DNA of 64,000 nucleotides, taken from positions 1,364,001-1,428,000 of the forward strand of contig NZ_CP101989.1 in assembly GCF_024508275.1 (NCBI RefSeq). Direction: 5' to 3'. Origin of the DNA: Cellulomonas wangsupingiae. Lineage in GTDB: Bacteria; Actinomycetota; Actinomycetes; Actinomycetales; Cellulomonadaceae. The translations under genes were made by a program, and so were the position numbers. Under the pieces are notes generated by a model that saw nothing but the letters and a program-made list of their open reading frames with translations, was not told the DNA's origin and ran no database searches. Of the stretch, positions 9,077-18,114 are shown in pieces (the stretch's first letter is position 1; each line of letters begins with the position of its first letter).

Positions 9077-10717
9077 TCAGGGGAGGCGGTACCGGAAGTC
9101 GGCACCGAGCACGCGGGTCGTCCCGTCGTCGAGCAGCAGCAGCGCGACGGACAGCACCATCGGGAGCACGAGCGTCTCGCGGTCCCCGGTCATCCCCACG
9201 ACCTGCGCGAACACCTCGTCGACGAAGCTGATCGTGTGGTCGGGTTGCGCCTGCACCGTCTCGATCATCAGGTGGGTGGAGGTCACGAGGGTGCCACCCT
9301 CGACGGCGACGACGCGGACCGACCCGCCGGGCCCCGTGGGGTCCTCCGCGGCCACCGGGTTCTGCACGTCGAGCGTCGACGTGGCCTCGCCGTCGTCCCC
9401 GAGGATCGCCGTGCGCAGCTCGGCCAGCGGCCCCGGCTCCAACCCCGTGCCGTCCCCGGACTCGACGAAGCGCTCGACCACGGCGAGCGTCTCGACGGCG
9501 CGTGCCCGCGTCTCGTCGGAGGCGGTCGACGCCGCGCCGGGTGCTCGCGGTGCCGGGACCTCCGCGGCCACGTCGACGGCCGCGCTCAGCCGCCAGGGGT
9601 CGAGCACCGTGGCGCGCTCGAACACCGTGAGCCGCGGGACGGACTCCTCGCCCTCCGCGGACCAGATCGTCTCGGCAAGGAACCAGGTGGGGTACGTGGC
9701 GAAGTCGGGGGCGTACACCCGGCCGGCGGAGGTCGTCGAGGTCGTCGAGGTCGGCGTCTCGCCGCTCGCGGCGGTCCACGCCGTGACGTAGAGGTCGCCC
9801 GCCAGCACAGCGCCGGTGTCGGCTGCTGCCCATCCGGACGGGTCGTGCTGGTGGGAGAGCGCGTTGGCGGCCGCGTTCCGCTCGTCGTACGACGCGAGGG
9901 CCGCCGCCACCTCGTCGGCGTCGATCGCCACGCGGCGGATCTCGCCGAGCTCGACGCGCTCCGGGACGGCCGCGCAGCCCGTCAGGGAGGTGAGGACGGC
10001 CGCTCCGGTGGCGGTCGCCACGACGCGGCGGACGGCGGTGAGGTCCGCCGCCGGCGTCGGCCCGGTGGCTGATGCCGGCTCCGCGTCGTCGGCGGGGCGT
10101 GGCCGCCGGCGCCCGACGAGGAACGCGACCGCGATCAGCACCGCACCCAGCGCCGCCGTCGCGACGCCGCCCGCGAACGCGTGCGGCACGCGGACACCCA
10201 TGGTCATCCGCAGGGAGCCGGAGGGTGCCGGGGCGCCGCCGTCGGCGCCCTCGGCTGCCGTCGCCACGGCGACGACGGCGACGGGCTGCCCGGACAGGGG
10301 GAGCAGGAGCTGCCGGGTGCCGGCGCCGTCGGCCCGGTCGGTCCAGAAGGTCGCGCCCGCCGGGGCGACCGCGGGGGCCGCCAGGTCACCCTCCTGCTCA
10401 CGCCCGCTCCACACTCCTTGCCACGTGATCTCGTCGGCCCGGAACGTCCCGACGCCCGAGAGGTAGCTCTCGGCGTCGACCGGGTGCGCGGACCCGAGGA
10501 AGACACCGCCGTCGCTGCCCGTGGCGCGGACCGCGACCGTGACCCCGTCCCAGGCGAGCAGCCCGGGCGGGAGAAGTGCGGTCCCGACGTCACCGGGCAG
10601 GGCGCGGGTCGGCAGGTGCGCGATGTCGTCAGGACCCGCGACGACGGCGACGGCTGTGCCGACGAGGACGAGCAGGCCGCCGAGCAGGGCGGTGAGGAGC
10701 GCCAGGGCGCGTCGCAT
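9077..10717 (-). CDS. Large membrane-anchored protein with an internal lipobox, function unknown
   Basis: I do not recognise this 546-residue protein. It begins with a membrane segment (ALALLTALLGGLLVLVGTAV), has an external domain of about 150 residues, and a second membrane helix near residue 195 (ATAALGAVLIAVAFLVG) followed by Arg-rich sequence. Then, near 245-270, comes a stretch that looks exactly like a lipoprotein signal: Arg-containing start, hydrophobic run and LTSLTGC. Another external domain of about 280 residues follows, mentioning no known catalytic motif. The layout suggests two exported proteins fused in frame, the second once a lipoprotein. The ATG at 10717 opens a normal signal-like N-terminus. 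Confidence 0.7.
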   Translation of the reverse strand: MRRALALLTALLGGLLVLVGTAVAVVAGPDDIAHLPTRALPGDVGTALLPPGLLAWDGVTVAVRATGSDGGVFLGSAHPVDAESYLSGVGTFRADEITWQGVWSGREQEGDLAAPAVAPAGATFWTDRADGAGTRQLLLPLSGQPVAVVAVATAAEGADGGAPAPSGSLRMTMGVRVPHAFAGGVATAALGAVLIAVAFLVGRRRPRPADDAEPASATGPTPAADLTAVRRVVATATGAAVLTSLTGCAAVPERVELGEIRRVAIDADEVAAALASYDERNAAANALSHQHDPSGWAAADTGAVLAGDLYVTAWTAASGETPTSTTSTTSAGRVYAPDFATYPTWFLAETIWSAEGEESVPRLTVFERATVLDPWRLSAAVDVAAEVPAPRAPGAASTASDETRARAVETLAVVERFVESGDGTGLEPGPLAELRTAILGDDGEATSTLDVQNPVAAEDPTGPGGSVRVVAVEGGTLVTSTHLMIETVQAQPDHTISFVDEVFAQVVGMTGDRETLVLPMVLSVALLLLDDGTTRVLGADFRYRLP

Positions 10718-10797
10718 GAGGGTTCCCCTTGGTCGAGTGCGCCGGACAGTAGCACCGGACGGAACGGACATGTCGGGCGTTGTCCACACGCTGGTGC

Positions 10798-11595
10798 TCA
10801 GCTGGCCAGGAAGCCGCCGTCGACGGCGACGACGTTGCCGGTCACGTAGCGCGCCTCGTCGGAGAAGAGCCACGCGACGGCGTCGGCGACCTCACCGGTG
10901 GTCCCGGCCCGACCCATCGGCAGCAGCGGCTCCCACGCGTCGGCGCTGCCGGGGTGCGGGCCGGCACCGGCGAACATGCCGGTGTCGACGGGGCCGGGCG
11001 CGACCCCGTTCACGCGGATGCCCTGGCCGGCCAGCTCCACGGCGGCGCAGCGCGTGAGCGCGTGCGCGGCGGCCTTGGACGCGGCGTAGGGCGCGACGCC
11101 GGGGAAGACGGTGCGCACGGAGTGCACGGACAGGTTGTTGACGATCGAGCCGCCGCCCGTGCGTCTCATGTGGCGCACCTCGGCGCGCATGCACAGCCAC
11201 AGGGCGCGGGTGTTGACCGCGAACGCGCGGTCGAAGTCCGCCGTCGTGGCGTCGGCGACGGTCCCGGGGCCCGTGACCCCGGCGTTGTTGAAGGCGTGGT
11301 CGAGCCTGCCCCACACGCTCGCCGCCTCGTCGATCGCGGACTCCAGGCCGGCGTCGTCGCACAGGTCGGCGGTCACCAGGCAGGCCTGGCCGCCGGACGC
11401 CTGGATCCGGCTGACGACCACCGCCCCGCGGTCCGCATCGCGGCCGAGGACGACCACGCGCAGGCCGCGCCAGGCGAGCTCGAGGGCCGTGGCGGCACCG
11501 ATGCCGGACGTCGCGCCGGTGACGAGCGCCACCCGGCACGTGTCGTCCGGTCGGGTGTGGGCGCGCGTCGAGTAGGGCGCGGCGGTGCGGTCCAT
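10798..11595 (-). CDS. Short-chain dehydrogenase/reductase
   Basis: A classical SDR of 265 residues. The cofactor motif TGATSGIG is at about 25-32, NNAG is present in the middle, and the catalytic Ser-Tyr-Lys are in NNLSVHS and YAASK. The C-terminal segment GNVVAVDGGF is typical of FabG-like members. It should oxidise or reduce an alcohol/ketone with NAD(P)(H); the substrate is unknown. A GGGGG run precedes the ATG at 11595. It is divergent from the ArsR gene across 212 bases. Confidence 0.88.
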   Translation of the reverse strand: MDRTAAPYSTRAHTRPDDTCRVALVTGATSGIGAATALELAWRGLRVVVLGRDADRGAVVVSRIQASGGQACLVTADLCDDAGLESAIDEAASVWGRLDHAFNNAGVTGPGTVADATTADFDRAFAVNTRALWLCMRAEVRHMRRTGGGSIVNNLSVHSVRTVFPGVAPYAASKAAAHALTRCAAVELAGQGIRVNGVAPGPVDTGMFAGAGPHPGSADAWEPLLPMGRAGTTGEVADAVAWLFSDEARYVTGNVVAVDGGFLAS

Positions 11596-11770
11596 CGGTG
11601 GGTCCCCCTGCTTGCCGTCGATGAGCGAAGCCCGCGCGCCGACGCCCTCGGCGGCACGCTGCGGGAGCGCTCCCGCGCTCGTGACCTTAGGGGACGCACG
11701 CGGGCCGCCACAACCGAATCGTCCGTTCCGCCGGATCTCGACACGCCGGCCGCCGGCGGGCTGAGGGGTC

Positions 11771-11816
11771 TTGCGGGCCGAGTCGGCCACGCGTAACGTA
11801 CAACCTTGTGGTTGTA
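11771..11816 (+). promoter_or_regulatory. Promoter with ArsR-type operator over the leaderless start
   Basis: TTGCGG at 11771-11776 and TAACGT at 11794-11799 are spaced 17 bp and would start transcription close to the GTG at 11808. TACAACC-TTGT-GGTTGTA at 11799-11816 is a perfect inverted repeat with 7-base arms that covers the start site and start codon. A repressor there would block RNA polymerase, as expected for an autoregulated ArsR gene. Confidence 0.7.
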
Positions 11817-12236
11817 GATGAGATGCTCCAGGACCGCGCGGTGGACCGCGTCTTCCACGCGCTGGCCGACGCGACCCGCCGCGACATCCTGCGGCGCGTG
11901 CTGGTCGACCCCGCCTCGGTGTCGACCATCGCGGGTCGCTACGAGATGAGCTTCGCGGCCGTGCAGAAGCACGTCGCGGTGCTCGAGCAGGCGCACCTGG
12001 TGGTCAAGGAGCGTCGCGGCCGCCAGCAGATCGTGCACGGCGACGTCGAGGCGGTGCGTCGTGCGACCAGGCTGCTCACGGCCATGGAGGAGCAGTGGCG
12101 GGCACGCGTCGGACGCATGTCCGTCGTGCTGGCCGAGCTCGACACGGGGCACGGCCCCGAGGTGGCCGGCGTGTCCGGCCCTCACCCACCCGTCCCGTTG
12201 CCCGGGGCGGACCGACCCACCGGAGGCACGTCATGA
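11808..12236 (+). CDS. ArsR-family HTH repressor
   Basis: The 142-residue protein has a winged helix near residues 12-95: FHALADATRRDILRRV, then the recognition helix in MSFAAVQKHVAVLEQAHLV and the wing KERRGRQQI. No Cys metal site is seen, so it is not a metal sensor of the SmtB kind; it matches the ArsR group found next to SRPBCC genes. The GTG at 11808 fits a leaderless mRNA; ATG at 11823 is the alternative. The operator over its start implies autoregulation. Its stop overlaps the next ATG. Confidence 0.85.
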   Translation: MVVDEMLQDRAVDRVFHALADATRRDILRRVLVDPASVSTIAGRYEMSFAAVQKHVAVLEQAHLVVKERRGRQQIVHGDVEAVRRATRLLTAMEEQWRARVGRMSVVLAELDTGHGPEVAGVSGPHPPVPLPGADRPTGGTS

Positions 12237-12721
12237 CCGTCCTGAGCGCCACGCCCGACACCGACGCCCTCACCCTGGTCGTCACCGCCGACCTCGCCGC
12301 GCCGCCCGCCCGCGCGTGGCGGCTGTGGGCGGACCCGCGGAACCTCGAGCGGTGGTGGGGGCCGCCGACGTGGCCGGCGACCTTCGACACGTACGACCTG
12401 CGGGTCGGGGGAGCGGCGGGGTACCACATGACCGGTCCCGACGGCTCGCGCGCGTACGGGCACTGGACCTTCCTGGGCATCGACCAGCCGACGCGCCTCG
12501 AGATCGAGGACAGCTTCGCCGACGAGCACGGGGTGCCGGGCGCCGGCATGCCGGTGACACGCATGGTCGTCACCCTGGAGCCCGGCGGCGCCGGCACGCT
12601 CATGACCATCTCGTCCCACTTCGCCTCCGCGCAGGCCCTCGAGCAGGTCGTCGAGATGGGCATGGCGGAGGGCATGGCGCAGGCCGTCGCCCAGATCGAC
12701 GCCCTCCTCGCCGAGGGCTGA
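12233..12721 (+). CDS. SRPBCC (AHSA1-like) START-fold protein
   Basis: This 162-residue protein starts with the family signature VVTADLAAPPARAWRLWADPRNLERWWGPP-like sequence, where a helix-grip fold forms a hydrophobic cavity. Such proteins bind lipophilic ligands or act as co-chaperones; the ligand is not known. It overlaps the ArsR stop by ATGA and has GGAGG upstream, so the two are made together, a common actinobacterial pairing in which the repressor controls its own partner. Confidence 0.85.
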   Translation: MTVLSATPDTDALTLVVTADLAAPPARAWRLWADPRNLERWWGPPTWPATFDTYDLRVGGAAGYHMTGPDGSRAYGHWTFLGIDQPTRLEIEDSFADEHGVPGAGMPVTRMVVTLEPGGAGTLMTISSHFASAQALEQVVEMGMAEGMAQAVAQIDALLAEG

Positions 12722-12730
12722 GGGACGTCC

Positions 12731-12760
12731 GGGCCGGGCTCCCCGAGGGGTGCCCGGCCC
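12731..12760. terminator. Bidirectional hairpin terminator
   Basis: GGGCCGGGC at 12731-12739 pairs perfectly with GCCCGGCCC at 12752-12760, and the loop holds CCCC/GGGG that can extend the stem. It sits between the converging SRPBCC and GH127 genes. Confidence 0.75.
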
Positions 12761-12779
12761 GTGGCACGTCCGCCGCTGC

Positions 12780-14702
12780 TCACTCCACCGGGAGCCACAC
12801 CCGCATCGTCGCCGGGCCGCGACCGGCCCACGCGTGGTACGGCACCAGGGGCACGAGCCGTGCGTCGCTCGGCGCCGTCGGACGCTCGGCCCCGAACGGC
12901 CACGAGGCGTCGGCGACGTCGCGCCGAGCCACCGGCACCAGCACCTGCCCGTCACGCTCGACCGGCGGGGCGTCGGTCGATACGACGGCGGTCGCGACGT
13001 CGTCACCCAGGTCCACGGACTCCAGCGCGAGGACCAGAGGGCCGCGCTCGACGGCGACCTGGCCGCGGACGGCGTCGACGCGCGGGTCGCCCCACGTCCA
13101 CCGGGCGGCGACGGGCAGGTCCAGCACGACCTGCCCGCCCTGCGCGGGTCCGGGCACCGCGACGTAGCCCGCAGCGGCGACCGACGGAGCGCCGTCGGGC
13201 CCCGTGACCCGCGCGCCGTCGGCCCACGACGGCACCCGCAGGGTCAGCGTCCAGCCGTCGGCGGGCGCCCGCAGCACGCGCACCGCGACGCGCCCGTCGT
13301 CCGGGTACGAGGTCGCGATCTCGAGCTCGACGACGCGCCCGTCGCCCAGGTCGCCTCGCACCGTCGCGGGCGCGTACTGGTGCAGCTGGACGCCCTCGTC
13401 GTCGACGCTCGCCACGTACGCGCCCAGGGACGCCACCGTGCGCGTCACGTTGGTCGGGCAGCAGGACACCGCGAAGAACGGTGCGCGCAGGCTGGACGCG
13501 GCACGCGGGCTGACCTCGTCGGGGGCGACCTCACGGCCGGGCGTCCGCTGGTGCAGCGTGTTGGTGTAGTAGAACGCCTTCCCGTCCTGCGCGGGGGAGG
13601 TCGCGACGACGTTGTACAGCACGCGCTCGACCGCGTCGGCGTGCAGCGCGTCGCCGGTCTGCAGCAGCAGGCGGTGGTTGACCATCGCCGACGCGATGCC
13701 GGCACACGTCTCGGAGTACGACCGGTCGGACGGCAGCTCGAAGTCGGCGCCGAAGGACTCGCCCTCGTGGTGCGCCCCCATGCCGCCGGTGAGGTAGGTG
13801 CGGCGGGCGAGCGTCGTGCGGACCTGGCCGACGACGGCCTCGAGCAGCTCGTCGTCGTCGTCCTCGACCGCGAGGTCGACGGCCGCGGCGGCGAGGTACA
13901 GCGCGCGGACGGCGTGGCCCGCGAGCACCGTGGCGTCGCGCACGGGCACGTCGTCCTGGAAGTAGGTGGGCCCGAAGTCGATCTCGCCGAGCACGCCGTG
14001 ACCGCGCCGCTCGACGAAGAGCCGCGCCTGGTCCAGGTACCGGCGCTCGCCGGTCACGCGGTACAGCTCGACGAGGGCGACCTCGATCTCGGGGTGCCCG
14101 CAGACCCCCTGCTGCGGACCGTCGACGCCGAACACGTCGCACACGTGGTCCGCGGCGCGCACGGCGACGCGCACGATCTCGTCGTCGCCGTACGTGCGCG
14201 CCCGGGCGACACCCGCCTGGACCAGGTGCCCGATGCAGTACAGCTCGTGGCCCCACTCCAGGTCCGACCACCGCGGGCGCTGGCCCGACCGGCCGAACAT
14301 CGTGCTGATGTAGCCGTCGGGCTCCTGCGCGGCGGCGACACGTGCGGCGAGCGCCCGGAGGCGTCGGTCGAGGTCCACGTCGCCCGTGCGGCCGGTCTCC
14401 CAGGCCATCGCCTCGAGGAGCTTGTAGATCTCGGAGTCGGAGAACTCCCGCCCCTGCCGGTCCAGCGGCAGGCGTCCCTGCGCCGCGGCGTCGAAGTTCC
14501 CGGTCCAGCCCAGTCGCTCCAGCCACCCCTCGACGTGGTCGATCATCGTCGACGCGTTCAGCGACTGCAGGTCACCCCAGAACCCTCCGGTGAGCGTGAC
14601 CTCGTCGAGGCCGAGGGGGCGCCAGCGGGAGCGGGACGGGACGACGGGACGACCGTGGGCGTGGGCGTCGAACGGCAGGTCGAGGGAATCGGACGAAGGC
14701 AT
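12780..14702 (-). CDS. GH127 beta-L-arabinofuranosidase
   Basis: The 640-residue protein is a GH127 enzyme (formerly DUF1680) with an (alpha/alpha)6 barrel followed by beta-sandwich regions. The zinc-thiolate site known from HypBA1 is intact: E331 and C333 in SETCAG and the pair C414-C415 in SCCPTN, the second Cys of the set being the nucleophile in the family. No signal peptide is present, so it should act in the cytoplasm on imported arabino-oligosaccharides. It is the last gene of the binding protein-permease-permease-GH127 unit, 67 bases after the second permease, with GGAG before the ATG. Confidence 0.93.
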   Translation of the reverse strand: MPSSDSLDLPFDAHAHGRPVVPSRSRWRPLGLDEVTLTGGFWGDLQSLNASTMIDHVEGWLERLGWTGNFDAAAQGRLPLDRQGREFSDSEIYKLLEAMAWETGRTGDVDLDRRLRALAARVAAAQEPDGYISTMFGRSGQRPRWSDLEWGHELYCIGHLVQAGVARARTYGDDEIVRVAVRAADHVCDVFGVDGPQQGVCGHPEIEVALVELYRVTGERRYLDQARLFVERRGHGVLGEIDFGPTYFQDDVPVRDATVLAGHAVRALYLAAAAVDLAVEDDDDELLEAVVGQVRTTLARRTYLTGGMGAHHEGESFGADFELPSDRSYSETCAGIASAMVNHRLLLQTGDALHADAVERVLYNVVATSPAQDGKAFYYTNTLHQRTPGREVAPDEVSPRAASSLRAPFFAVSCCPTNVTRTVASLGAYVASVDDEGVQLHQYAPATVRGDLGDGRVVELEIATSYPDDGRVAVRVLRAPADGWTLTLRVPSWADGARVTGPDGAPSVAAAGYVAVPGPAQGGQVVLDLPVAARWTWGDPRVDAVRGQVAVERGPLVLALESVDLGDDVATAVVSTDAPPVERDGQVLVPVARRDVADASWPFGAERPTAPSDARLVPLVPYHAWAGRGPATMRVWLPVE

Positions 14703-14769
14703 GACGAACTCCGGGGGTACTCGGTCCGGGCGGTGCCCGGGCGGGGGAGGGGAACGGACGAGCGCGGGG

Positions 14770-15588
14770 CTACTTGACCGCGCCGACCGTCAGGCCGTCC
14801 TTGAGCTGGCGGTACGTGAGGCTGAAGACGACGAGGATCGGGACCGACGTCAGCACGGCGAGGGCCATGAGGCCGGGCCAGTCGATGCCGAACGCCGACA
14901 CCTGCTGCGCCAGGAGAGCGCTCAGCGGATAGCTGCCGGGCGTGAGGTAGAAGTTCACGGCGTACAGGAACTCGCCCCACGCCAGCAGGAAGATCAGCGT
15001 CCCGACGGTGAAGACGCCGTTGCGCGCGACGGGCAGCACCACCGTCCAGAACGTGCGCAGGACGCCGGCGCCGTCGATCGAGGACGCCTCCTCCAGCTGC
15101 GGGGGTACCGCGCGGAAGAACGGGCGCAGCAGCAGCGTCGCGAACGGCACGAGCAGGGCGGCGTCGGCGAGGATCACCGCGGCGGTGGTGTCCAGCAGCC
15201 GCCAGGAGCTGAAGATCTGGAACAGCGGGATGACGTTGGCCGTCTGCGGCATCATCTGCAGCACGATCAGGAGCCCGAGCCCGACGGTCGGCAGCCAGCC
15301 GGTCGTCCGCGCCAGGCCGTACGCGGCGGGTACGGCGACGATCAGGACGAGCGCCGTGGCCCCGACCGCGATGACCGCGGACTGGCCCATGGCCTGCCAC
15401 AGGGTCGGCGTGATCGCGTTCGCGTACGCGTCGAGCGTCGGGGTGAACACGAACGTCGAGGCGCGGTCGAACACGTCGGCCGAGCTCTTGACGGACGTGA
15501 TGAGGATCCACAGGATCGGCACGCCGTACATCAGGGTGAGCAGCGCCTTGGTCGCGATGGCGACGGGGCCCGCCTTGACCTCGTTCAT
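14770..15588 (-). CDS. Carbohydrate ABC transporter permease (MalG type)
   Basis: This 272-residue protein has six predicted helices. The EAA loop LEEASSIDGAG near residues 180-190 contacts the ATPase. The MalG-like end TYRQLKDGLTVGAVK is typical of sugar CUT1 permeases. Its ATG overlaps the previous permease stop by ATGA. No ATPase gene is in this unit, so a shared MsiK-type ATPase encoded elsewhere is expected, as in other actinomycetes. Confidence 0.93.
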   Translation of the reverse strand: MNEVKAGPVAIATKALLTLMYGVPILWILITSVKSSADVFDRASTFVFTPTLDAYANAITPTLWQAMGQSAVIAVGATALVLIVAVPAAYGLARTTGWLPTVGLGLLIVLQMMPQTANVIPLFQIFSSWRLLDTTAAVILADAALLVPFATLLLRPFFRAVPPQLEEASSIDGAGVLRTFWTVVLPVARNGVFTVGTLIFLLAWGEFLYAVNFYLTPGSYPLSALLAQQVSAFGIDWPGLMALAVLTSVPILVVFSLTYRQLKDGLTVGAVK

Positions 15589-16526
15589 CCGTGCTTCTCC
15601 TCGTTGCGGATGCTGCGGGCGTACAGCGCGGCGAGGACGAGCACGCCGGCCACCGCGATGACGGACGTGGCCGCGCCGAGCCCGTAGTCGTAGCGGACGA
15701 ACGCCTGCAGGTAGCCGAGGAACGGCAGCGTGTTGGTGGCCGTCCCGGGCCCGCCGTACGTCATGACGTAGATGAAGTCGAAGCTGCGGAAGCCGTAGAC
15801 CAGGGTGAGGATCAGCAGCACGAGCGTGGTGCCCCGCACGGACGGGACCATGATGTGGCGGACCTGCTGGGCCTTGCTCGCGCCGTCGAGCTGCGCGGCC
15901 TCGAAGACCTCCGGCTCGATGGTGAGCAGCGCCGCGCGGTAGACGAGCGCGTTGAAGGGGATGACCGCGAACGCGTTGACGAACGCCACGGACGCGAGCG
16001 CCCAGTGCTGGTCGTACAGGAACGGCACGGGGGTGTCGCGCAGGCCCGTGCCGAGCAGCACGGTGTTGAGCAGGCCGGTGTCCGCCAGCAGGAACTTCCA
16101 GACCGAGCCGTTGACGACCGGCGGCAGCGCCCACACGAAGACCATGAGCGCGAGCAGCGCGCCCGACCACCAGCCGCGCGTGCGCAGGGCGATCGCACCG
16201 CCGAGCCCCAGGCCCATGCCGAGCACCGTGACGACGACGACGAACACGAGGGTGCGGCTGACGGCCGCGCCGGTGTCCCCGGACTCCAGCCCGGCGGTGA
16301 AGTTGTCGAGCCCGCTGAACGCCCAGTCGGCGTTCAGCGTGGCGGCGGTGACCTTCGAGAAGGCCATCCGCACCAGCGTGACGAGGGGGTAGACGCTCAG
16401 GACGCCGAGGAAGACGGCGGCCGGGAGCATGAACAGCAGCCGGGTCTGGCGGGGCCGGCGCCGCCGCGGCCCGGGGGCCGCGGGGCTGCCGGCCCGCCCG
16501 GCCGTCGGCGCGAGGGTGGTGGTCAT
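15585..16526 (-). CDS. Carbohydrate ABC transporter permease (MalF type)
   Basis: A 313-residue CUT1 permease with six helices, an Arg/Pro-rich cytoplasmic N-terminus, and the EAA loop EVFEAAQLDGASKAQQ near residues 210-225. It pairs with the MalG-type permease to form the channel for the sugar delivered by the lipoprotein encoded upstream. It follows that gene by 54 bases, which contain a small GC-rich hairpin, and has AGGTCCCC-like sequence before the ATG. Confidence 0.93.
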   Translation of the reverse strand: MTTTLAPTAGRAGSPAAPGPRRRRPRQTRLLFMLPAAVFLGVLSVYPLVTLVRMAFSKVTAATLNADWAFSGLDNFTAGLESGDTGAAVSRTLVFVVVVTVLGMGLGLGGAIALRTRGWWSGALLALMVFVWALPPVVNGSVWKFLLADTGLLNTVLLGTGLRDTPVPFLYDQHWALASVAFVNAFAVIPFNALVYRAALLTIEPEVFEAAQLDGASKAQQVRHIMVPSVRGTTLVLLILTLVYGFRSFDFIYVMTYGGPGTATNTLPFLGYLQAFVRYDYGLGAATSVIAVAGVLVLAALYARSIRNEEKHG

Positions 16527-16546
16527 GGGGACCTCCGTGTCGGTGT

Positions 16547-16566
16547 CGCGCCGACGACCGGGCGCG
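16547..16566 (-). promoter_or_regulatory. Intercistronic hairpin after the binding-protein gene
   Basis: CGCGCC and GGCGCG form a six-pair stem with an eight-base loop between the binding protein and the first permease. A hairpin at this place often raises the level of the binding protein over the permeases; here it is short and the role is a guess. Confidence 0.35.
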
Positions 16567-16580
16567 GCGGGGCGGGTGGG

Positions 16581-17873
16581 TCAGTCGAGCAGCGGGCCGA
16601 GCGCGGCGATCGCGTCGTCGGCGGCCTGCTGCGGGGACTTCTGACCGCCGATCGCGGCGCTCCAGGCCTGGCCGACCGTGAGCTGGACGTCCGCGACGGA
16701 CGCCGCCGGGACGGCCGGGGAGGGGTAGTTCGCGCCGAACTGCGTGATGGTCTGCGCGAACGGCTCGAGCAGGACGTTGCCGGTGACGAGCTCGTCCGCG
16801 GCGGCGTCGGCGCGCGAGGGCAGCGAGCCGACGATCTCCGGCGGCAGCAGCTGACCCTCCGCGTCGAGGTACGTCGCGGTCAGGTACTCCCACGCGAGGT
16901 CGGGGTTCTCGCTGAACGCGCCGATGCCCTGACCCTCACCGCCGAGGTACACGCCGCCGGTGTCCGACAGCGGCAGCGGGACGACGCCGTACTCGAAGTC
17001 CGCGTCGGACGCCGCGGTGCCCATCTGCCAGTTGCCGTTGGCCGCGAACGCGGTCCGCCCGGCGGCGAACTGCTGGAAGGGCACCGTCTGGTCCCAGGTC
17101 ACGGCCTCCTGCGAGAGCCAGCCGTTGTCGACCCACCCGCGCACGCGGCCCAGGCCGGCGGCGAGCGCGTCGGCCTGCGGGTCGTCGTAGGTGAACCCCT
17201 CGGAGGAGATCCAGGGGTAGGCCTGCCACTCGCCCTGCGACTGCGGCAGACCGGACAGCGTGATGCCGGCGTAGCCCGCGTCCTTGGCCTTGCCCATCGC
17301 GTCCTCGAGCTCGGTCATGGTCGTGGGCGGCTCGACGCCGATCTCGGCCAGGATGTCGGCGTTGTACCACAGGCCCAGGAGGTTGACGTAGCCCTGCACC
17401 GCGTACGTGGTGCCGTCGATCGTGTGCACGACGGACTCGGAGACCTCGCCGGCGTCGGCGAAGTCGGCCCAGTAGTCGTCGAGCGGTGCCAGCGCGCCGC
17501 CGAGCGCGAGCGTCGCGGCCTCGGCTCCGTTGAACACGACGACGTCGGGGCCGGTCTGCGCGCCGGCGGCGGACACCAGCTTGGAGTTGAGCTGGTCGTA
17601 GGGGACGAAGACGTTCTCGACCGTGGCGCCGTCGTGCTCGGCCTCGAACTTGGCGGCGAAGTCGTCCATCAGCTTCACCTGGTTGTCGTCCGAGAAGTAG
17701 TGCCAGACGGTGAGGGTGTCGCCGCCGCCGGAGGACCCGTCGGCGTCGCCGCCGGCGCTCGTGCCGCCCGAGCAGGCGGCCAGCAGCAGGCCGCTCGCGG
17801 CCGCGAGGGAGGTGAGCGCCAGCCGGGTGCGGCGGCGAGGAGTGGGCCGTGCGTCGTTGCCGTTGATGTCCAT
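16581..17873 (-). CDS. Sugar-binding lipoprotein of a CUT1 ABC importer
   Basis: The 430-residue protein has a lipoprotein signal with lipobox LLLAAC (C34) and a Gly/Ser/Asp-rich tether, then an SBP_bac_1 fold starting DTLTVWHYFSDDNQVKLMDD. It should capture arabino- or related oligosaccharides outside the membrane and hand them to the two permeases downstream. The ATG at 17873 follows AGGAG by eight bases and is preferred to the TTG just before it. The LacI regulator is divergent, so transcription is likely under its control. Confidence 0.93.
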   Translation of the reverse strand: MDINGNDARPTPRRRTRLALTSLAAASGLLLAACSGGTSAGGDADGSSGGGDTLTVWHYFSDDNQVKLMDDFAAKFEAEHDGATVENVFVPYDQLNSKLVSAAGAQTGPDVVVFNGAEAATLALGGALAPLDDYWADFADAGEVSESVVHTIDGTTYAVQGYVNLLGLWYNADILAEIGVEPPTTMTELEDAMGKAKDAGYAGITLSGLPQSQGEWQAYPWISSEGFTYDDPQADALAAGLGRVRGWVDNGWLSQEAVTWDQTVPFQQFAAGRTAFAANGNWQMGTAASDADFEYGVVPLPLSDTGGVYLGGEGQGIGAFSENPDLAWEYLTATYLDAEGQLLPPEIVGSLPSRADAAADELVTGNVLLEPFAQTITQFGANYPSPAVPAASVADVQLTVGQAWSAAIGGQKSPQQAADDAIAALGPLLD

Positions 17874-17997
17874 CAACCGGGCTCCTGTGTGTCGTGACGA
17901 GGCCCGTGCGAGCGGGGGGTCCCGCCGCGCTGCTCGTCTGTCCTGACTCCGGGTGCCCGTCGCCGCGTCGCTGCGGCGGGCGATGTCACCATCGTCG

Positions 17998-18023
17998 GCG
18001 AAACTCGCCGAAACCCTTTTCGG
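17998..18023. promoter_or_regulatory. Operator pair for the arabinan locus
   Basis: CCGAAA-CCCT-TTTCGG at 18008-18023 is a perfect inverted repeat, and GGCGA-AAC-TCGCC at 17998-18010 partly overlaps it. Both lie midway between the divergent binding-protein and LacI genes. They are the best candidates for binding by that LacI protein. Another GC-rich inverted repeat at about 17961-17978 could be an RNA hairpin in the binding-protein leader. Confidence 0.6.
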
Positions 18024-18114
18024 GACGCTACCACCCGCCTATGGGGCGGTCAAACCTCCGCGTGTTGCGCCGCTTTCGGGCATGATGTGAGCGCACCGAC
18101 GACCGGAGGACGGC

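Noticed and set aside
9730..9760. GAGGTCGTC simple repeat as a regulatory element
   Set aside because: It encodes a Ser/Thr run inside an open gene and shows no other structure.
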